A DNA stretch of 58,744 bases, taken from the NCBI RefSeq assembly GCF_016481275.1, contig NZ_JAEMNW010000013.1, positions 1-58,744 on the forward strand, written 5' to 3'. The notes beneath the pieces were generated by a model that was given only the letters and a program-made list of their open reading frames with translations, did not search any database and had not been told where the DNA came from. The position numbers and the translations under genes are program-made. Within the stretch, counting starts at the first letter, position 1, and each line of letters opens with the position of its first letter. Positions 8,785 to 17,938 of this stretch are shown piece after piece. The DNA is from Antrihabitans auranticaus. Its GTDB lineage: Bacteria > Actinomycetota > Actinomycetes > Mycobacteriales > Mycobacteriaceae.

Positions 8785-9912
8785 CTACAGCTCGACCATC
8801 TTGTAGTCGCCGATTTGTGCGCTCAGCACGCGAACGTGGTCGTCGGACCCGCCCCACGTGTGCTCGATCGCCGTCAGACGGCTGACGTAGTGCCCGACCG
8901 GATACTCGGCCGTCATGCCGATTCCGCCGTGCAACTGGATCGCTTCCTGACCGATGTGCCTGGCCGACCGGCCGATCTGCAGCTTTGCGCGCGAGGCGAT
9001 GATCGGATCGACGGTTCCGTCGGCGAGTGACATGTTCGCGTAAAGGCTCATGCTGCGCGCCAGTTCGAGCGACACGTACATGTCCGCCGCGCGTTGCGTC
9101 AGCGTCTGGAACTTCGACAGCGGCACCCCGAACTGCTTGCGCGCCTTGAGGTACTCGGTCGTCAACCGCAGGGCCTCTTCCATAGCGCCGACCGCCTCGG
9201 CCCCGAGAGCGGCTTGCGCACCGATGATTGCTGCCTGAATATGCGCGCTGGCGTCCACTGCATCGCCGAGGGGTTCGGCTGCGGCGTTGTCGAACTCGAG
9301 TTGCGCGCCCCTGAGTCCGTCGTGGGTTGCGTAGGTCCGCCGCGTCACTCCTGCTGCGCTGGGATCGACGAGGAACAGTCCGACACCACCGTCCGGCAGG
9401 GTCGCGCTGACGACGAGCGTGTCGGCACAGTCGCCGCGCAGGACCGGGTTCTTGCGACCGCTCAGCGACCACGAGTCACCTTGCTGTGCCGCAGTAGTCG
9501 CAACCTCGGTCGACGGCCACCGCGTTCCCGGCTCGGCATGGGCGAACGCGAGCAGCGTGCGTCCCTCCGCAACCTCACCGAGCAGCTTGGCGCGCTGATC
9601 GGCGGATCCCGCTGCGGCGACCAGCCCACCGGGCAGAAGCACTGCATCGAGCAGCGGCTCCGGTGCCAACCGCCGGCCGACCTCCTGAAGGACGGTCATC
9701 GTCTCGATCGGCCCGGCACCCATCCCGCCGTCCTCTTCGCTGAAGCTCAGCCCCAGCAGACCGATCTCGGCAAGCTTGCCCCAGACGTCGCGCGACCAGC
9801 CGAGCTCTGTCGCCGTGACCTTGTTGCGCTTCTCCGCGTCGTAGTTACGCGAAAGCACTTCCCGCGTCGTGTCGCGTAGCAGTTCTTGCTCTTCGGTGAG
9901 TTCGAAATCCAT
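8785..9912 (-). CDS. Acyl-CoA dehydrogenase, probable non-catalytic partner subunit
   Basis: A 375-residue acyl-CoA dehydrogenase fold: N-terminal helical domain (LTEEQELLRDTTREVL), central beta domain, and C-terminal domain with RKQFGVPLSKFQTLTQRAADMYV and LHGGIGMTAEYPVGHYVSRL. At the usual catalytic Glu position of the MCAD group (YEGT) it has WGGS, and at the alternative isovaleryl/ChsE position it has AAIIGAQAAL with no Glu. It lies 9 bp after the next gene on the same strand, which does keep a candidate Glu. In mycobacteria, paired FadE genes of this design (ChsE1-ChsE2, IpdE1-IpdE2) form alpha2beta2 enzymes for sterol side-chain or ring acyl-CoAs; the same is inferred here. Confidence 0.85.
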   Translation of the reverse strand: MDFELTEEQELLRDTTREVLSRNYDAEKRNKVTATELGWSRDVWGKLAEIGLLGLSFSEEDGGMGAGPIETMTVLQEVGRRLAPEPLLDAVLLPGGLVAAAGSADQRAKLLGEVAEGRTLLAFAHAEPGTRWPSTEVATTAAQQGDSWSLSGRKNPVLRGDCADTLVVSATLPDGGVGLFLVDPSAAGVTRRTYATHDGLRGAQLEFDNAAAEPLGDAVDASAHIQAAIIGAQAALGAEAVGAMEEALRLTTEYLKARKQFGVPLSKFQTLTQRAADMYVSLELARSMSLYANMSLADGTVDPIIASRAKLQIGRSARHIGQEAIQLHGGIGMTAEYPVGHYVSRLTAIEHTWGGSDDHVRVLSAQIGDYKMVEL

Positions 9913-9921
9913 TGCTGCGCC

Positions 9922-11097
9922 TCACAGTCCGAGAATCGTGGAGGAAATGATGGTCCGCTGAACCTCGTTGGATCCGCCGTAGATCGAGGTCTTCCGGTAG
10001 TTCAGGTAGTGCGGTGCCGACAGCTGCGCCCACTCGGGCGAGGCGATCTGGTCGCCCGCGTCGACCGGCAACGAGTCCGGACCTGCCAGGTCGATCAGCA
10101 GCTCGGTCGCCGCCTGCTGCAACTCTGAGCCCCGCATTTTCAGGACCGACGACGCCGGGTTCGGCTTCCCGTCCGCAGAGCCCGCGACGACGCGCAACTG
10201 CGTCAATTCCAGTGCGAGCAGCTCGTTTTCGACCTCGGTGAGGCGAGCTGCGAAGAGCGGATCGTCGAGTACCGTCCCGCTTCCGGCCTTGATCTGGCCC
10301 GCGAACTCCTTCGCCTGCGCAAGGCGCACCTTGGTACGACCGACGCCGGTGATGCCCGTTCTTTCGTTGCCCAGCAAGAACTTTGCGTAGGACCAACCCT
10401 GATTCTCTTCGCCGACAAGGTTTTCCGCAGGCACCCGGACGTCCTCGAAGAACACCTCGTTGACCTCGTAGCTACCGTCGACGAGTTTGATCGGCCGCAC
10501 CGTCAGTCCGGGGGTCGTCATGTCGATGAGCAGGAACGAGATGCCGGCCTGCTTCTTGGCGGCAGTTGGATCCGTCCGCACCAGGCAGAAGATCCAGTCG
10601 CCGTACTGGCCGAGCGTCGTCCACGTCTTCTGACCGTTGACCACGTAGGTGTCGCCGTCGCGGACCGCAGTGGTCCGCAGCGATGCGAGATCAGAACCGG
10701 CCTCCGGCTCCGAAAAGCCTTGCGACCACCAGATATCGAGATTCGCGGTGGCAGGAAGGAAACGCTCTTTGATTTCCTGCGAGCCGAAGTGCGCGATGAC
10801 CGGACCCACCATGCTGGCGTTGAACGTCAACGGCTCGGGTACCGATGCGAGTTGCATCTCGTCGAGCCAGATGTGGTGCTGCGTCGGAGTCCAGTCCTTG
10901 CCACCCCATTCGACCGGCCAGTTCGGCACCGCGAGCCCGTTCGCATGGAGAATGCGGTGACTCGTTACCCAGTCTTCCTTGTCGAGTTCGACTCCGCGCC
11001 GGACCTTGTCACGTACCTCCGCGGGGATCTCTGTCGCATAGAACTGACGCAGATCGTCGCGGAACGCGATCTCGTCATCTGTGAGTGCAAGCTTCAT
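9922..11097 (-). CDS. Acyl-CoA dehydrogenase, probable catalytic subunit of a heteromeric pair
   Basis: A 391-residue FAD enzyme that would introduce the alpha-beta double bond into an acyl-CoA. The FAD/substrate motifs WWSQGFSEPEAGSDLASL and NGQKTWTTLGQYGDWIFCLVRTD are intact. The MCAD-type Glu is replaced (SIYGGSNEVQR), but Glu245 in LLGNERTGI sits where isovaleryl-CoA dehydrogenase and ChsE-type enzymes place their base. First gene of a two-gene operon; the second subunit follows after 9 bp. The physiological substrate is unknown; a sterol- or branched-chain acyl-CoA is plausible by family only. A GGAAGAG box precedes the ATG at 11097. Confidence 0.88.
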   Translation of the reverse strand: MKLALTDDEIAFRDDLRQFYATEIPAEVRDKVRRGVELDKEDWVTSHRILHANGLAVPNWPVEWGGKDWTPTQHHIWLDEMQLASVPEPLTFNASMVGPVIAHFGSQEIKERFLPATANLDIWWSQGFSEPEAGSDLASLRTTAVRDGDTYVVNGQKTWTTLGQYGDWIFCLVRTDPTAAKKQAGISFLLIDMTTPGLTVRPIKLVDGSYEVNEVFFEDVRVPAENLVGEENQGWSYAKFLLGNERTGITGVGRTKVRLAQAKEFAGQIKAGSGTVLDDPLFAARLTEVENELLALELTQLRVVAGSADGKPNPASSVLKMRGSELQQAATELLIDLAGPDSLPVDAGDQIASPEWAQLSAPHYLNYRKTSIYGGSNEVQRTIISSTILGL

Positions 11098-11193
11098 GCT
11101 CTTCCTTTGGACTGGTCTCCACTTGGAGAAACTGCCGCGGCTGTCACTGCTGCGCTAACGTCACATCACTATGACACGAGGCAGGTGCGGGCC

Positions 11194-11748
11194 ATGACGT
11201 ACATCGCACTTGTTCGCCACGGCGAAACCGATTGGAATATGCACGGCAGGCTGCAGGGCTCGTCGGACATCCCGCTGAACGGCACCGGGCGGGCGCAGGC
11301 GCGCGAAGCGGCGCACCGACTCGCGGGCCGCGAGTGGCACTCGATCATCAGTTCTCCGCTCTCGCGCGCCAACGAAACGGCCCAGATCATCGGCGCCGAA
11401 CTCGGCCTCGACGAGCCGAAGACCTTCCCCGACCTCGTCGAGCGCCACTACGGTGAGGCCGAGGGGCTGACCGACTGGGAGGCTTACAACGAGTGGCCCC
11501 ACGGGTGGTACCCCGGGCTGGAGCCGCGGGCGTCGGTTGCCGAGCGCGGCCTCCGCACGATCGTCGAGCTTGCGCACGACAACCCGGACGACGCGATCAT
11601 CGTGGTGTCGCACGGCGGTGTCATCCGGGCGATACTCGATGTAGTGCACACCCGGCGGTCCCCACGAATTCTCAACGCGGCGGTCAGCACGTTGACCGTC
11701 GACGCCAACGGCTGGCAGGTCCACACCATCAACAACGTCTCGGTCTGA
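11194..11748 (+). CDS. Histidine phosphatase family protein (phosphoglycerate mutase-like)
   Basis: A 184-residue branch-1 histidine phosphatase. The phospho-acceptor is His9 in VRHGET (residues 7-12); Arg58 (SPLSRA), Glu83 (LVERHYGEAEG) and His140 (VVSHGG) complete the active site. The size and absence of the mutase insert suggest a phosphatase rather than a glycolytic mutase; CobC/GpgP-like substrates are possible. The frame is open far upstream, but homology starts at MTYIALVRHGE, so the ATG at 11194 is used (GAGGCAGG lies upstream). The RidA-like gene follows after 15 bp and is probably co-transcribed. Confidence 0.87.
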   Translation: MTYIALVRHGETDWNMHGRLQGSSDIPLNGTGRAQAREAAHRLAGREWHSIISSPLSRANETAQIIGAELGLDEPKTFPDLVERHYGEAEGLTDWEAYNEWPHGWYPGLEPRASVAERGLRTIVELAHDNPDDAIIVVSHGGVIRAILDVVHTRRSPRILNAAVSTLTVDANGWQVHTINNVSV

Positions 11749-11763
11749 GAACGGGAGTCGGCG

Positions 11764-12252
11764 ATGCACATCGAAGAGAAGTTGCGCGAACTGGGCATCG
11801 CGCTGCCGCCTGCACCAGAGGCGCCCCCCGGCTTCCAGTTCGCGTTCGAGTGGGTGCGCGTGCGCGGGAACCGGGCATACGTGTCCGGGCATTCCGCACA
11901 GCAACCGGACGGATCGCTCGCCGGACCGTTCGGCAAAGTGCCATCCGAGGTGTCCGTGGATTCAGCATGCGACGCCGCCCGCGCCACGGCACTGTCGATG
12001 CTGGGCAGCCTGCAGCGCGAACTGGGCGATCTGGACCGGATCGAGGCCTGGCTGTCGGTGAGCGGAATGGTGAACGCCGACAGCGGTTTCCCTCAAACGA
12101 CCGTGGTCATCAACGGGTTCAGCGACCTGATCCTCTGCATTTTCGGGCCGGTCGTGGGCGCGCACGCGCGGAGCGCGGTCGGTCTGGCTGCGTTGCCGAT
12201 GAACAACGCGGTCGTCATATCGGCAGAGGTCGAGATCTCTCCCGCATCGTGA
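11764..12252 (+). CDS. RidA/YjgF family protein
   Basis: A 162-residue protein of the YjgF/YER057c/UK114 superfamily, longer than classical RidA (about 130) because of an N-terminal extension (HIEEKLRELGIALPP) typical of the Rid2-type subgroup. The core contains NRAYVSGHSAQ, a central helix (SACDAARATALSMLGSLQRELGDL) and the C-terminal GAHARSAVGLAALPMNNAVVISAEVEI, which keeps the Arg that in RidA holds the 2-aminoacrylate carboxylate. Expected role: deamination of reactive enamine/imine intermediates, although subgroup members can have other substrates. Follows the phosphatase gene closely. Confidence 0.85.
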   Translation: MHIEEKLRELGIALPPAPEAPPGFQFAFEWVRVRGNRAYVSGHSAQQPDGSLAGPFGKVPSEVSVDSACDAARATALSMLGSLQRELGDLDRIEAWLSVSGMVNADSGFPQTTVVINGFSDLILCIFGPVVGAHARSAVGLAALPMNNAVVISAEVEISPAS

Positions 12253-12293
12253 GGTCCACAGCCTCGTGACCTAACCGACGTACCATCGGCCAC

Positions 12294-12896
12294 ATGAGCC
12301 ACATTTCTCGCTACGTGACCGCCGGTGCCGCCGCCGCGATGCTGATGGTGCTGACCACCGCCTGTGGCGACGACCAACGAACTGGTTCGAGCCCGGTCTC
12401 CGTCTCAGCGGTGGCAACCAACGGGTCCAGCGCAACGACCCCCGAAAGCGAACCACCGCCCACCGACGCGATTGCGAAAACCGGCGAGCCGTCACGTGAC
12501 TCGGCGGTCACCGTCACGGACCTGCGAATCGGTCATCACGACGGCTACGACAGGGTGGTCTACGAGTTCGGCGGGAAAGGTACGCCCGGCTTTCACGTGA
12601 AGTATGTCGAGAAGGCCGTGCAGGACGCGAGCGGCAAGGACCTTCCCGTTCAGGGCCGATCGATTCTCGAAGTGCTGATCCCCGGCTCTGCATACCCGTT
12701 CGATAGCGGCGTCGAGGAATACAGCGGTCCGGACCCACTGACCGAGCCGACTGCTACTGCGGTCGCAGAGGTCCAACTTGCGACTCTGTTCGAGGGCGTC
12801 ACCCAGTCGTTCATCGGCGTCGAGTCCGACAAACCGCCGTTTCGGGTCGAAGTCCTGTCCAACCCGACCCGCCTGGTCGTCGACGTCGCCAACTGA
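12294..12896 (+). CDS. AMIN-like domain lipoprotein
   Basis: A 200-residue exported protein. The signal peptide ends in LTTAC, so Cys24 is the likely lipidated residue. Residues 25-65 are a Ser/Thr/Pro-rich linker. From about 70 to the end is a beta-rich domain with VTDLRIGHHDGYDRVVYEFGG at its start and RVEVLSNPTRLVVDVAN at its end, the pattern of AMIN-like domains in actinobacterial wall lipoproteins. It probably sits on the outer face of the membrane; binding partner unknown. No convincing ribosome site precedes the ATG at 12294. Confidence 0.78.
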   Translation: MSHISRYVTAGAAAAMLMVLTTACGDDQRTGSSPVSVSAVATNGSSATTPESEPPPTDAIAKTGEPSRDSAVTVTDLRIGHHDGYDRVVYEFGGKGTPGFHVKYVEKAVQDASGKDLPVQGRSILEVLIPGSAYPFDSGVEEYSGPDPLTEPTATAVAEVQLATLFEGVTQSFIGVESDKPPFRVEVLSNPTRLVVDVAN

Positions 12897-12961
12897 GTCG
12901 TTCCCAACGCGGCTCGCAGTGCCTACCGTTGGGCTATGACAACGAAGTCACAGGCGTCCTC

Positions 12962-14425
12962 ATGACCCGCGAACCTGCAGTCGCCGTCGTCGGGGCAGGG
13001 ATGTCGGGCATGTGCATGGCGATCAAACTTCTCGAAGCCGGTATCACCGACGTGACGATCTACGAGAAGTCGCACGACGTCGGCGGGACCTGGCGCGACA
13101 ACACCTACCCCGGGTTGAGTTGCGATGTGCCGTCGCGCTTCTACCAGTACACGTTCGCGGCGAATCCGAATTGGACGCACCTCTTTTCACCCGGTCCAGA
13201 GATCCAGAAGTACTTCTCCGGCATTGCCGACCGCTTCGACTTGCGCAGCCGAATCCGGTTCCGCACCGAGATCGTCGAGGCGCGATTCGACGCCGACCGC
13301 TGGCACTTGCGAACCAGTCGCGGCACCGAGCACGTCGTCGATTTCCTCGTCTCGGCGACAGGGATTCTGCGCGAACTCCGCTATCCGAAGATCACGGGCC
13401 TCGCCGACTTCGGCGGTCCGACGATGCACTCGGCACGCTGGGACCACAGCGTGGAAACGACTGGCAAACGCGTCGCTGTGATCGGCACCGGGTCCACCGG
13501 AGTGCAGATCGTTTGCGGCCTCGCGGAGGAGGTCGGGCGGCTGGAACTGTTTCAGCGCAGCGCTCAGTGGATCCTGCCGACGCCGAACCCGGCCTACACC
13601 CCGCTCGCCGGGCCACTGCATCGCCGAATTCCCCTGATGAACCGGATCGGTTACCGAACTCATCGCGAGGTGATCGAGTTCTTCTCGAAGGCGCTGGTGA
13701 AGCCGGGCTGGCACCGGACCGTGCTCACCAAGATCTGCGAAGCGAATCTGCGGTCCGTCCGCGATCCCGAACTGCGTCGCAAGCTCACACCGGATCACCT
13801 GCCGATGTGTCGGCGCCTGATCGTTTCCGGCGGCTTCTACCGCGCAATCCAGCGCGAGAACGTCGACCTCGTCACCGAGGCCATCGACCACATCGAACAG
13901 CGTGGGATCGTCACCGAAGACGGCCGCCTGCACGAGGTCGACGTCATCGTGCTCGCAACGGGTTTCGACGCCCACGCGTACATGCGCCCGATGAATCTGA
14001 TCGGACGAGACGGCATCACCATCGACGACGCCTGGGAAGGCGGGCCCAGAGCGCGCCTCACGGTTGCGATCCCGGGCTTCCCGAACTTCTTCATGATCAT
14101 GGGGCCGCACAGCCCGGTCGGCAATTACTCCCTCGTCGCCATCGCCGAAACCCAGTGCAAGCACATCGTCCGGTGGATCGAGAAATGGCGTGCGGGCACA
14201 TTCGATTCCGTCGCACCCACGCCCGAGGCGACGGCCGGCTTCAACGCCGAGATGCGCGCGGCGCTACCGAACACCGTATGGGCGACCGGATGCACAAGCT
14301 GGTACCTCGGCAAAGACGGACTACCCGAACTCTGGCCGTGGGCACCCGACGTGCATCGCGATCGCCTGCTGGCGCCGCCGGACCTCGACGACTACGAGCT
14401 GAGGACAACGCAACCCGCGAAATAG
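12962..14425 (+). CDS. Flavin-containing monooxygenase / Baeyer-Villiger type
   Basis: A 487-residue FAD/NADPH monooxygenase. The FAD Rossmann motif GAGMSG is at 11-16, the NADPH motif GTGSTG at 175-180, and between them the BVMO-type fingerprint FxGxxxHxxxWD at 150-161 (F150, H156, W160, D161). Expected reaction: oxygen insertion into a ketone or oxidation of a soft nucleophile; the D variant of the fingerprint is common in actinobacterial FMO/BVMO-like proteins such as the EthA group. The frame extends upstream to a TTG at 12929, but MTREPAVAVVGAGMSG at the ATG of 12962 fits the family. It converges with the helicase gene, only 4 bp separating the stops. Confidence 0.88.
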   Translation: MTREPAVAVVGAGMSGMCMAIKLLEAGITDVTIYEKSHDVGGTWRDNTYPGLSCDVPSRFYQYTFAANPNWTHLFSPGPEIQKYFSGIADRFDLRSRIRFRTEIVEARFDADRWHLRTSRGTEHVVDFLVSATGILRELRYPKITGLADFGGPTMHSARWDHSVETTGKRVAVIGTGSTGVQIVCGLAEEVGRLELFQRSAQWILPTPNPAYTPLAGPLHRRIPLMNRIGYRTHREVIEFFSKALVKPGWHRTVLTKICEANLRSVRDPELRRKLTPDHLPMCRRLIVSGGFYRAIQRENVDLVTEAIDHIEQRGIVTEDGRLHEVDVIVLATGFDAHAYMRPMNLIGRDGITIDDAWEGGPRARLTVAIPGFPNFFMIMGPHSPVGNYSLVAIAETQCKHIVRWIEKWRAGTFDSVAPTPEATAGFNAEMRAALPNTVWATGCTSWYLGKDGLPELWPWAPDVHRDRLLAPPDLDDYELRTTQPAK

Positions 14426-14429
14426 ACCG

Positions 14430-16298
14430 CTAGTAGCGGTCGTCCTTGCGGTCGCGGTCCTTGCGCTTCGGGAACTTGCCGCCCGCCCGGTCTTCGCGAC
14501 CCGCACGCGGACGCGCACCCATCGGCGGTCCGTGATCCTTCTGCAGCTGGATCAGAACTCCGCTGATGCGAGTGCTGCGCAACGCCTCGAGCGTCTCGCT
14601 CGACAGTTGCGCAGGAAGCTCGACAAGGCTGTGGTCAGGTCGGATGCTGATGTGCCCGAAGTCGCTGCGGCGCAGGCCGCCTTCGTTGGCGATGGCGCCG
14701 ACAATCGCACCCGGAACCACGTGGTGCCGTTTGCCGACACTGATTCGGTAGGTCGCGAGTTCCGCTCCGGTCTTCCGATGCGTCGACGGACCACCCTCGA
14801 ACTTCCGGTCGTCGAATTTCCGGTCGTCGAACTTGTCGTCGAACTTACGAGGCGGGCGCTCACGCTTCGGTCCGTCGTCGCGGGACCGTTTCTCGTATGC
14901 CGGGGCGGGCGCCTCAGGCGGCATCAAGAAGTTCTCGCCGTCGCGCGACTGCACAGCCAGCGCCGCGGCGATATCTGCGAGCGGAATGTCGTGTTCGCGT
15001 TCGTAGTCTTCGACCAGTTTGCGGAACAGCGAGAGGTTTGCCGAACCGAGGCTCTCGGTGATCGAATCGCCGAACTTCGCGACGCGCTGTGCGTTGACGT
15101 CCTCGACGCTGGGCAGCTGCATCTCGGTCAGCGGCTGGCGGGTGGCGCGCTCGATCGCTTTCAGAAGGTGGCGTTCACGTGGTGCGACGAACAGCAGCGC
15201 CTCACCGGTGCGGCCCGCTCGACCGGTGCGGCCGATGCGGTGCACATACGACTCGGTGTCGTGCGGGATGTCGTAGTTGACGACGTGCGAGATGCGGTCG
15301 ACGTCGAGGCCACGTGCGGCCACGTCCGTTGCGACCAAGATGTCGAGCGCCCCCGACTTGAGTTGACCGATCGTGCGCTCGCGCTGCGCCTGCACGATGT
15401 CGCCGTTGATCGCTGCGGCCGAGAATCCGCGCGAACGCAGCTTCTCCGCGAGTTCTTCGGTCGCCTGCTTGGTGCGGACGAAGATGATCATGCCCTCGAA
15501 CGACTCGACCTCGAGGATCCGCGTCAACGCGTCGAGTTTGCGCTGATGGGAAACCTGCACCCACCGCTGCGAAATGTTGGACGCGGTCGTCGTTTTCGAC
15601 TTGACGCTGATCTCGACGGGCTGATTCAGATATTGCTTGCTGATCTTGCGGATAGCAGGCGGCATGGTTGCTGAGAAGAGCGCAACCTGCTTCGACTTGG
15701 GAGTGTCGGCGAGAATGCGCTCGACGTCCTCCTGGAAGCCCATCTTGAGCATTTCGTCGGCCTCGTCGAGGACCAGGTACTTGAGCTCGGAGATGTCGAG
15801 GGTGTTCTTCTCGAGGTGATCGATGACACGTCCAGGTGTGCCGACGACCACGTGCGCACCGCGGCGCAGACCCGACAATTGGACGCCGTAGGCCTGACCG
15901 CCGTAGATCGGAAGAACGTGCAGCCCGGGAATATGCGACGCATATTTTCCGAAGGCCTCTGCAACCTGAATCGCGAGTTCACGCGTCGGCGCGAGGACGA
16001 GAGCCTGCGGTTTGCGGGCCGTGACGTCGACACCCATGAGGATCGGGATTGCAAATGCAGCCGTCTTGCCGGTACCCGTCTGGGCAAGTCCCACAACGTC
16101 TTTGCCCGCAAGTAGCGGTGGAATGGTTGCAGCCTGGATCGGCGAAGGAGTTTCGTATCCGACGTCGGAAATAGCTGCCAGTACGCGATCGTCCACACCG
16201 AGATCGGTGAACGACTGTGTTTCGGTTTCTCTAGCCTGTTCGGCTGGCGCTTCTTGCAACGGTTCCGTACCGCTGTTCTCGCCCTGGTTCTCACTCAT
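14430..16298 (-). CDS. deaD: DEAD-box RNA helicase (DeaD/CsdA type)
   Basis: A 622-residue ATP-dependent RNA helicase acting in ribosome assembly, cold adaptation or RNA decay. Visible in order: Q motif GYETPSPIQ (47-55), motif I AQTGTGKT (72-79), PTRELA (104-109), TPGR (154-157), DEAD (178-181), SAT (209-211), and motif VI HRIGRTGRAGRTG. The C-terminus has an acidic/basic linker with FDDRKFDDRKF repeats, a DbpA-like RNA-binding domain (RHHVVPGAIVGAIANEGGLRRSDFGHI) and a Lys/Arg-rich tail. The frame is open up to 16685, but the ATG at 16298 (MSENQGE) is chosen because the longer start would run through the divergent gene. Confidence 0.93.
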   Translation of the reverse strand: MSENQGENSGTEPLQEAPAEQARETETQSFTDLGVDDRVLAAISDVGYETPSPIQAATIPPLLAGKDVVGLAQTGTGKTAAFAIPILMGVDVTARKPQALVLAPTRELAIQVAEAFGKYASHIPGLHVLPIYGGQAYGVQLSGLRRGAHVVVGTPGRVIDHLEKNTLDISELKYLVLDEADEMLKMGFQEDVERILADTPKSKQVALFSATMPPAIRKISKQYLNQPVEISVKSKTTTASNISQRWVQVSHQRKLDALTRILEVESFEGMIIFVRTKQATEELAEKLRSRGFSAAAINGDIVQAQRERTIGQLKSGALDILVATDVAARGLDVDRISHVVNYDIPHDTESYVHRIGRTGRAGRTGEALLFVAPRERHLLKAIERATRQPLTEMQLPSVEDVNAQRVAKFGDSITESLGSANLSLFRKLVEDYEREHDIPLADIAAALAVQSRDGENFLMPPEAPAPAYEKRSRDDGPKRERPPRKFDDKFDDRKFDDRKFEGGPSTHRKTGAELATYRISVGKRHHVVPGAIVGAIANEGGLRRSDFGHISIRPDHSLVELPAQLSSETLEALRSTRISGVLIQLQKDHGPPMGARPRAGREDRAGGKFPKRKDRDRKDDRY

Positions 16299-16374
16299 TG
16301 TGACCTGGAGTTTACTGCCTGAATGCGGGGTTTTTCTCCAGCAGTCGCAATCCCGCGCAAGATAGCGTGTTTGT

Positions 16375-17160
16375 GTGGACATCGAAGTAGCGGTTGCGCA
16401 ATTCGCGCCGGGTACCGACAAAGACGCCAATCTCGAACAGATTCGTGAACACGCGGGATCGGCCGCGCGACGCGGTGCCCGCGTCCTGGTGGTTCCCGAG
16501 TACTCCATGTTCACCGCGCCGAAGCTGGACCACCGCGTCGTCGAAGCCGCGGAACCGCTGACCGGTTCGTTCGTCGGGACACTCGGCGAGATTGCCGCCG
16601 GAAACGATCTGATCGTCGTTGCAGGCATTGCGGAAGCGGTGCCCGGAGAGGATCGCGTTTCCAACACTCTCGTCGCGGTCGGCACCGACGGCGTCCTCGC
16701 GACCTATCGAAAGCTGCATCTCTACGACGCCTTCGGGTTCAAGGAATCCGACGTCGTGCGGCCGGGCGAGATCGTCGAACCCGAGACGTTCACCATCGCC
16801 GACGTCACCTTCGGTATGCAGACCTGTTACGACGTCCGGTTCCCCGAAGTGACGCGCAGGGTCGTCGACGCCGGCGCCCACGTGTTGGTGCTGCCTGCCC
16901 AGTGGGTACCCGGACCGCTCAAGGAAGACCACTGGACCACCCTCGTCCGAGCGCGCGCGATCGAGAACACGATCTACGTCGCCGCCGCCGATCAGGCCGC
17001 ACCGTCCGGCGCCGGGAACAGCATGATCGTGGATCCGATGGGTGTGCTGCTCTGTGCGCTCGGCGAACGAACAGGCGTCGGAACGGCGACGGTGTCGACC
17101 AGCCGCATCGACGAGGTCCGCCGGAAGAACCCCGCCCTGGAACTGCGCCGCTTCCGCTGA
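16375..17160 (+). CDS. Carbon-nitrogen hydrolase (nitrilase superfamily amidase)
   Basis: A 261-residue nitrilase-fold amidohydrolase with the complete triad Glu42 (VPEYSMF), Lys113 (YRKLHLYDAFGF) and Cys151 (MQTCYDVRFPE). The CYDVRFPE signature and length place it in the omega-amidase/Nit or deaminated-glutathione amidase-like branch; the exact amide is unknown. The start is GTG at 16375 just before VDIEVAVAQF. The helicase gene is divergent, with 76 bp between starts; the phosphoribosyltransferase gene follows after 54 bp. Confidence 0.87.
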   Translation: MDIEVAVAQFAPGTDKDANLEQIREHAGSAARRGARVLVVPEYSMFTAPKLDHRVVEAAEPLTGSFVGTLGEIAAGNDLIVVAGIAEAVPGEDRVSNTLVAVGTDGVLATYRKLHLYDAFGFKESDVVRPGEIVEPETFTIADVTFGMQTCYDVRFPEVTRRVVDAGAHVLVLPAQWVPGPLKEDHWTTLVRARAIENTIYVAAADQAAPSGAGNSMIVDPMGVLLCALGERTGVGTATVSTSRIDEVRRKNPALELRRFR

Positions 17161-17214
17161 GCGCCTGAGTTTGCGCTGTTCAGCGCACAGCTGGCGGGAG
17201 TAGCGTCGACAGTG

Positions 17215-17886
17215 ATGAAGTACGTCGATCGCGCCCAAGCCGGTCGCGCGCTTGCGAAGTCACTCGACTACCTGCGCGGGACGCATCCATTGGTGCTCGG
17301 GCTCCCCCGCGGCGGCGTTCCGGTCGCCCGCGCGATCGCCGACCTACTGGACGGCGACGTCGACATTCTCCTCGTCCGCAAGCTCGGTGTTCCGTGGCAA
17401 CCCGAACTCGCGATGGGCGCAATCACCGAGGGCGGAATTCGAGTGGTCAACGAGGACGTCGTCGAGCAGACGCGCGTCACGCGAGAGCAGTTCGACGAGA
17501 TAGAGGCCGCAGAAAAGGTCGAGCTTGAACGTCGAACCGCAACATGGCGAGGCGTACGGCCGCCGATTCCACTGCGCAACCGCGTTGTCGTGATCACCGA
17601 CGACGGCGTAGCCACCGGCGCCACGGCGGCGGCCGCCTGCATGATGGCGCGCACGCAAGGTCCGCGCCGACTCGTCCTCGCCGTTCCGGTCGGTCCACCA
17701 GGGGCGCTACATCGCCTCGGATCGGTCGCCGACGAGGTAGTTTGTCCGTATTCACCCGACGACCTCGGCGGGGTCGGCGGCGTGTATCTCGATTTCCATC
17801 AACTCGAGGACGACGAGGTGACAACCCTGCTCGAGACCTCGACTGCGCCCGTCAGCGATACACCTATTCATCCAGCTCGAACGTAA
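17215..17886 (+). CDS. Phosphoribosyltransferase family protein
   Basis: A 223-residue type-I phosphoribosyltransferase-fold protein of the stand-alone ComF/erythromycin-esterase-neighbour type. The PRPP loop VVVITDDGVATGATAAAA is at about 122-139 and the N-terminal LGLPRGGVPVARAIAD and VRKLGVPWQPELAMGAI are conserved in this group. The base substrate is unknown; such proteins are often annotated only by fold. ATG at 17215 directly follows an in-frame GTG at 17212; either could be used. Confidence 0.82.
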   Translation: MKYVDRAQAGRALAKSLDYLRGTHPLVLGLPRGGVPVARAIADLLDGDVDILLVRKLGVPWQPELAMGAITEGGIRVVNEDVVEQTRVTREQFDEIEAAEKVELERRTATWRGVRPPIPLRNRVVVITDDGVATGATAAAACMMARTQGPRRLVLAVPVGPPGALHRLGSVADEVVCPYSPDDLGGVGGVYLDFHQLEDDEVTTLLETSTAPVSDTPIHPART

Positions 17887-17905
17887 ATGTGATCCAATGC
17901 ATGTC

Positions 17906-17917
17906 TACTGACTAGTA
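17906..17917. promoter_or_regulatory. TACT-N4-AGTA palindrome upstream of fadD
   Basis: TACTGACTAGTA, 21 bp before the start of the acyl-CoA synthetase gene. The same TACT-N4-AGTA core occurs at 20614-20627 before the acyl-CoA dehydrogenase pair, which suggests one regulator of lipid genes; no protein can be assigned. Confidence 0.35.
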
Positions 17918-17938
17918 ACCCCCGGAGGGACCATCTCA

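Noticed and set aside
16299-16685. N-terminal extension of the helicase frame
   Set aside because: It would cover the start of the divergent nitrilase-type gene; homology begins at the ATG of 16298.
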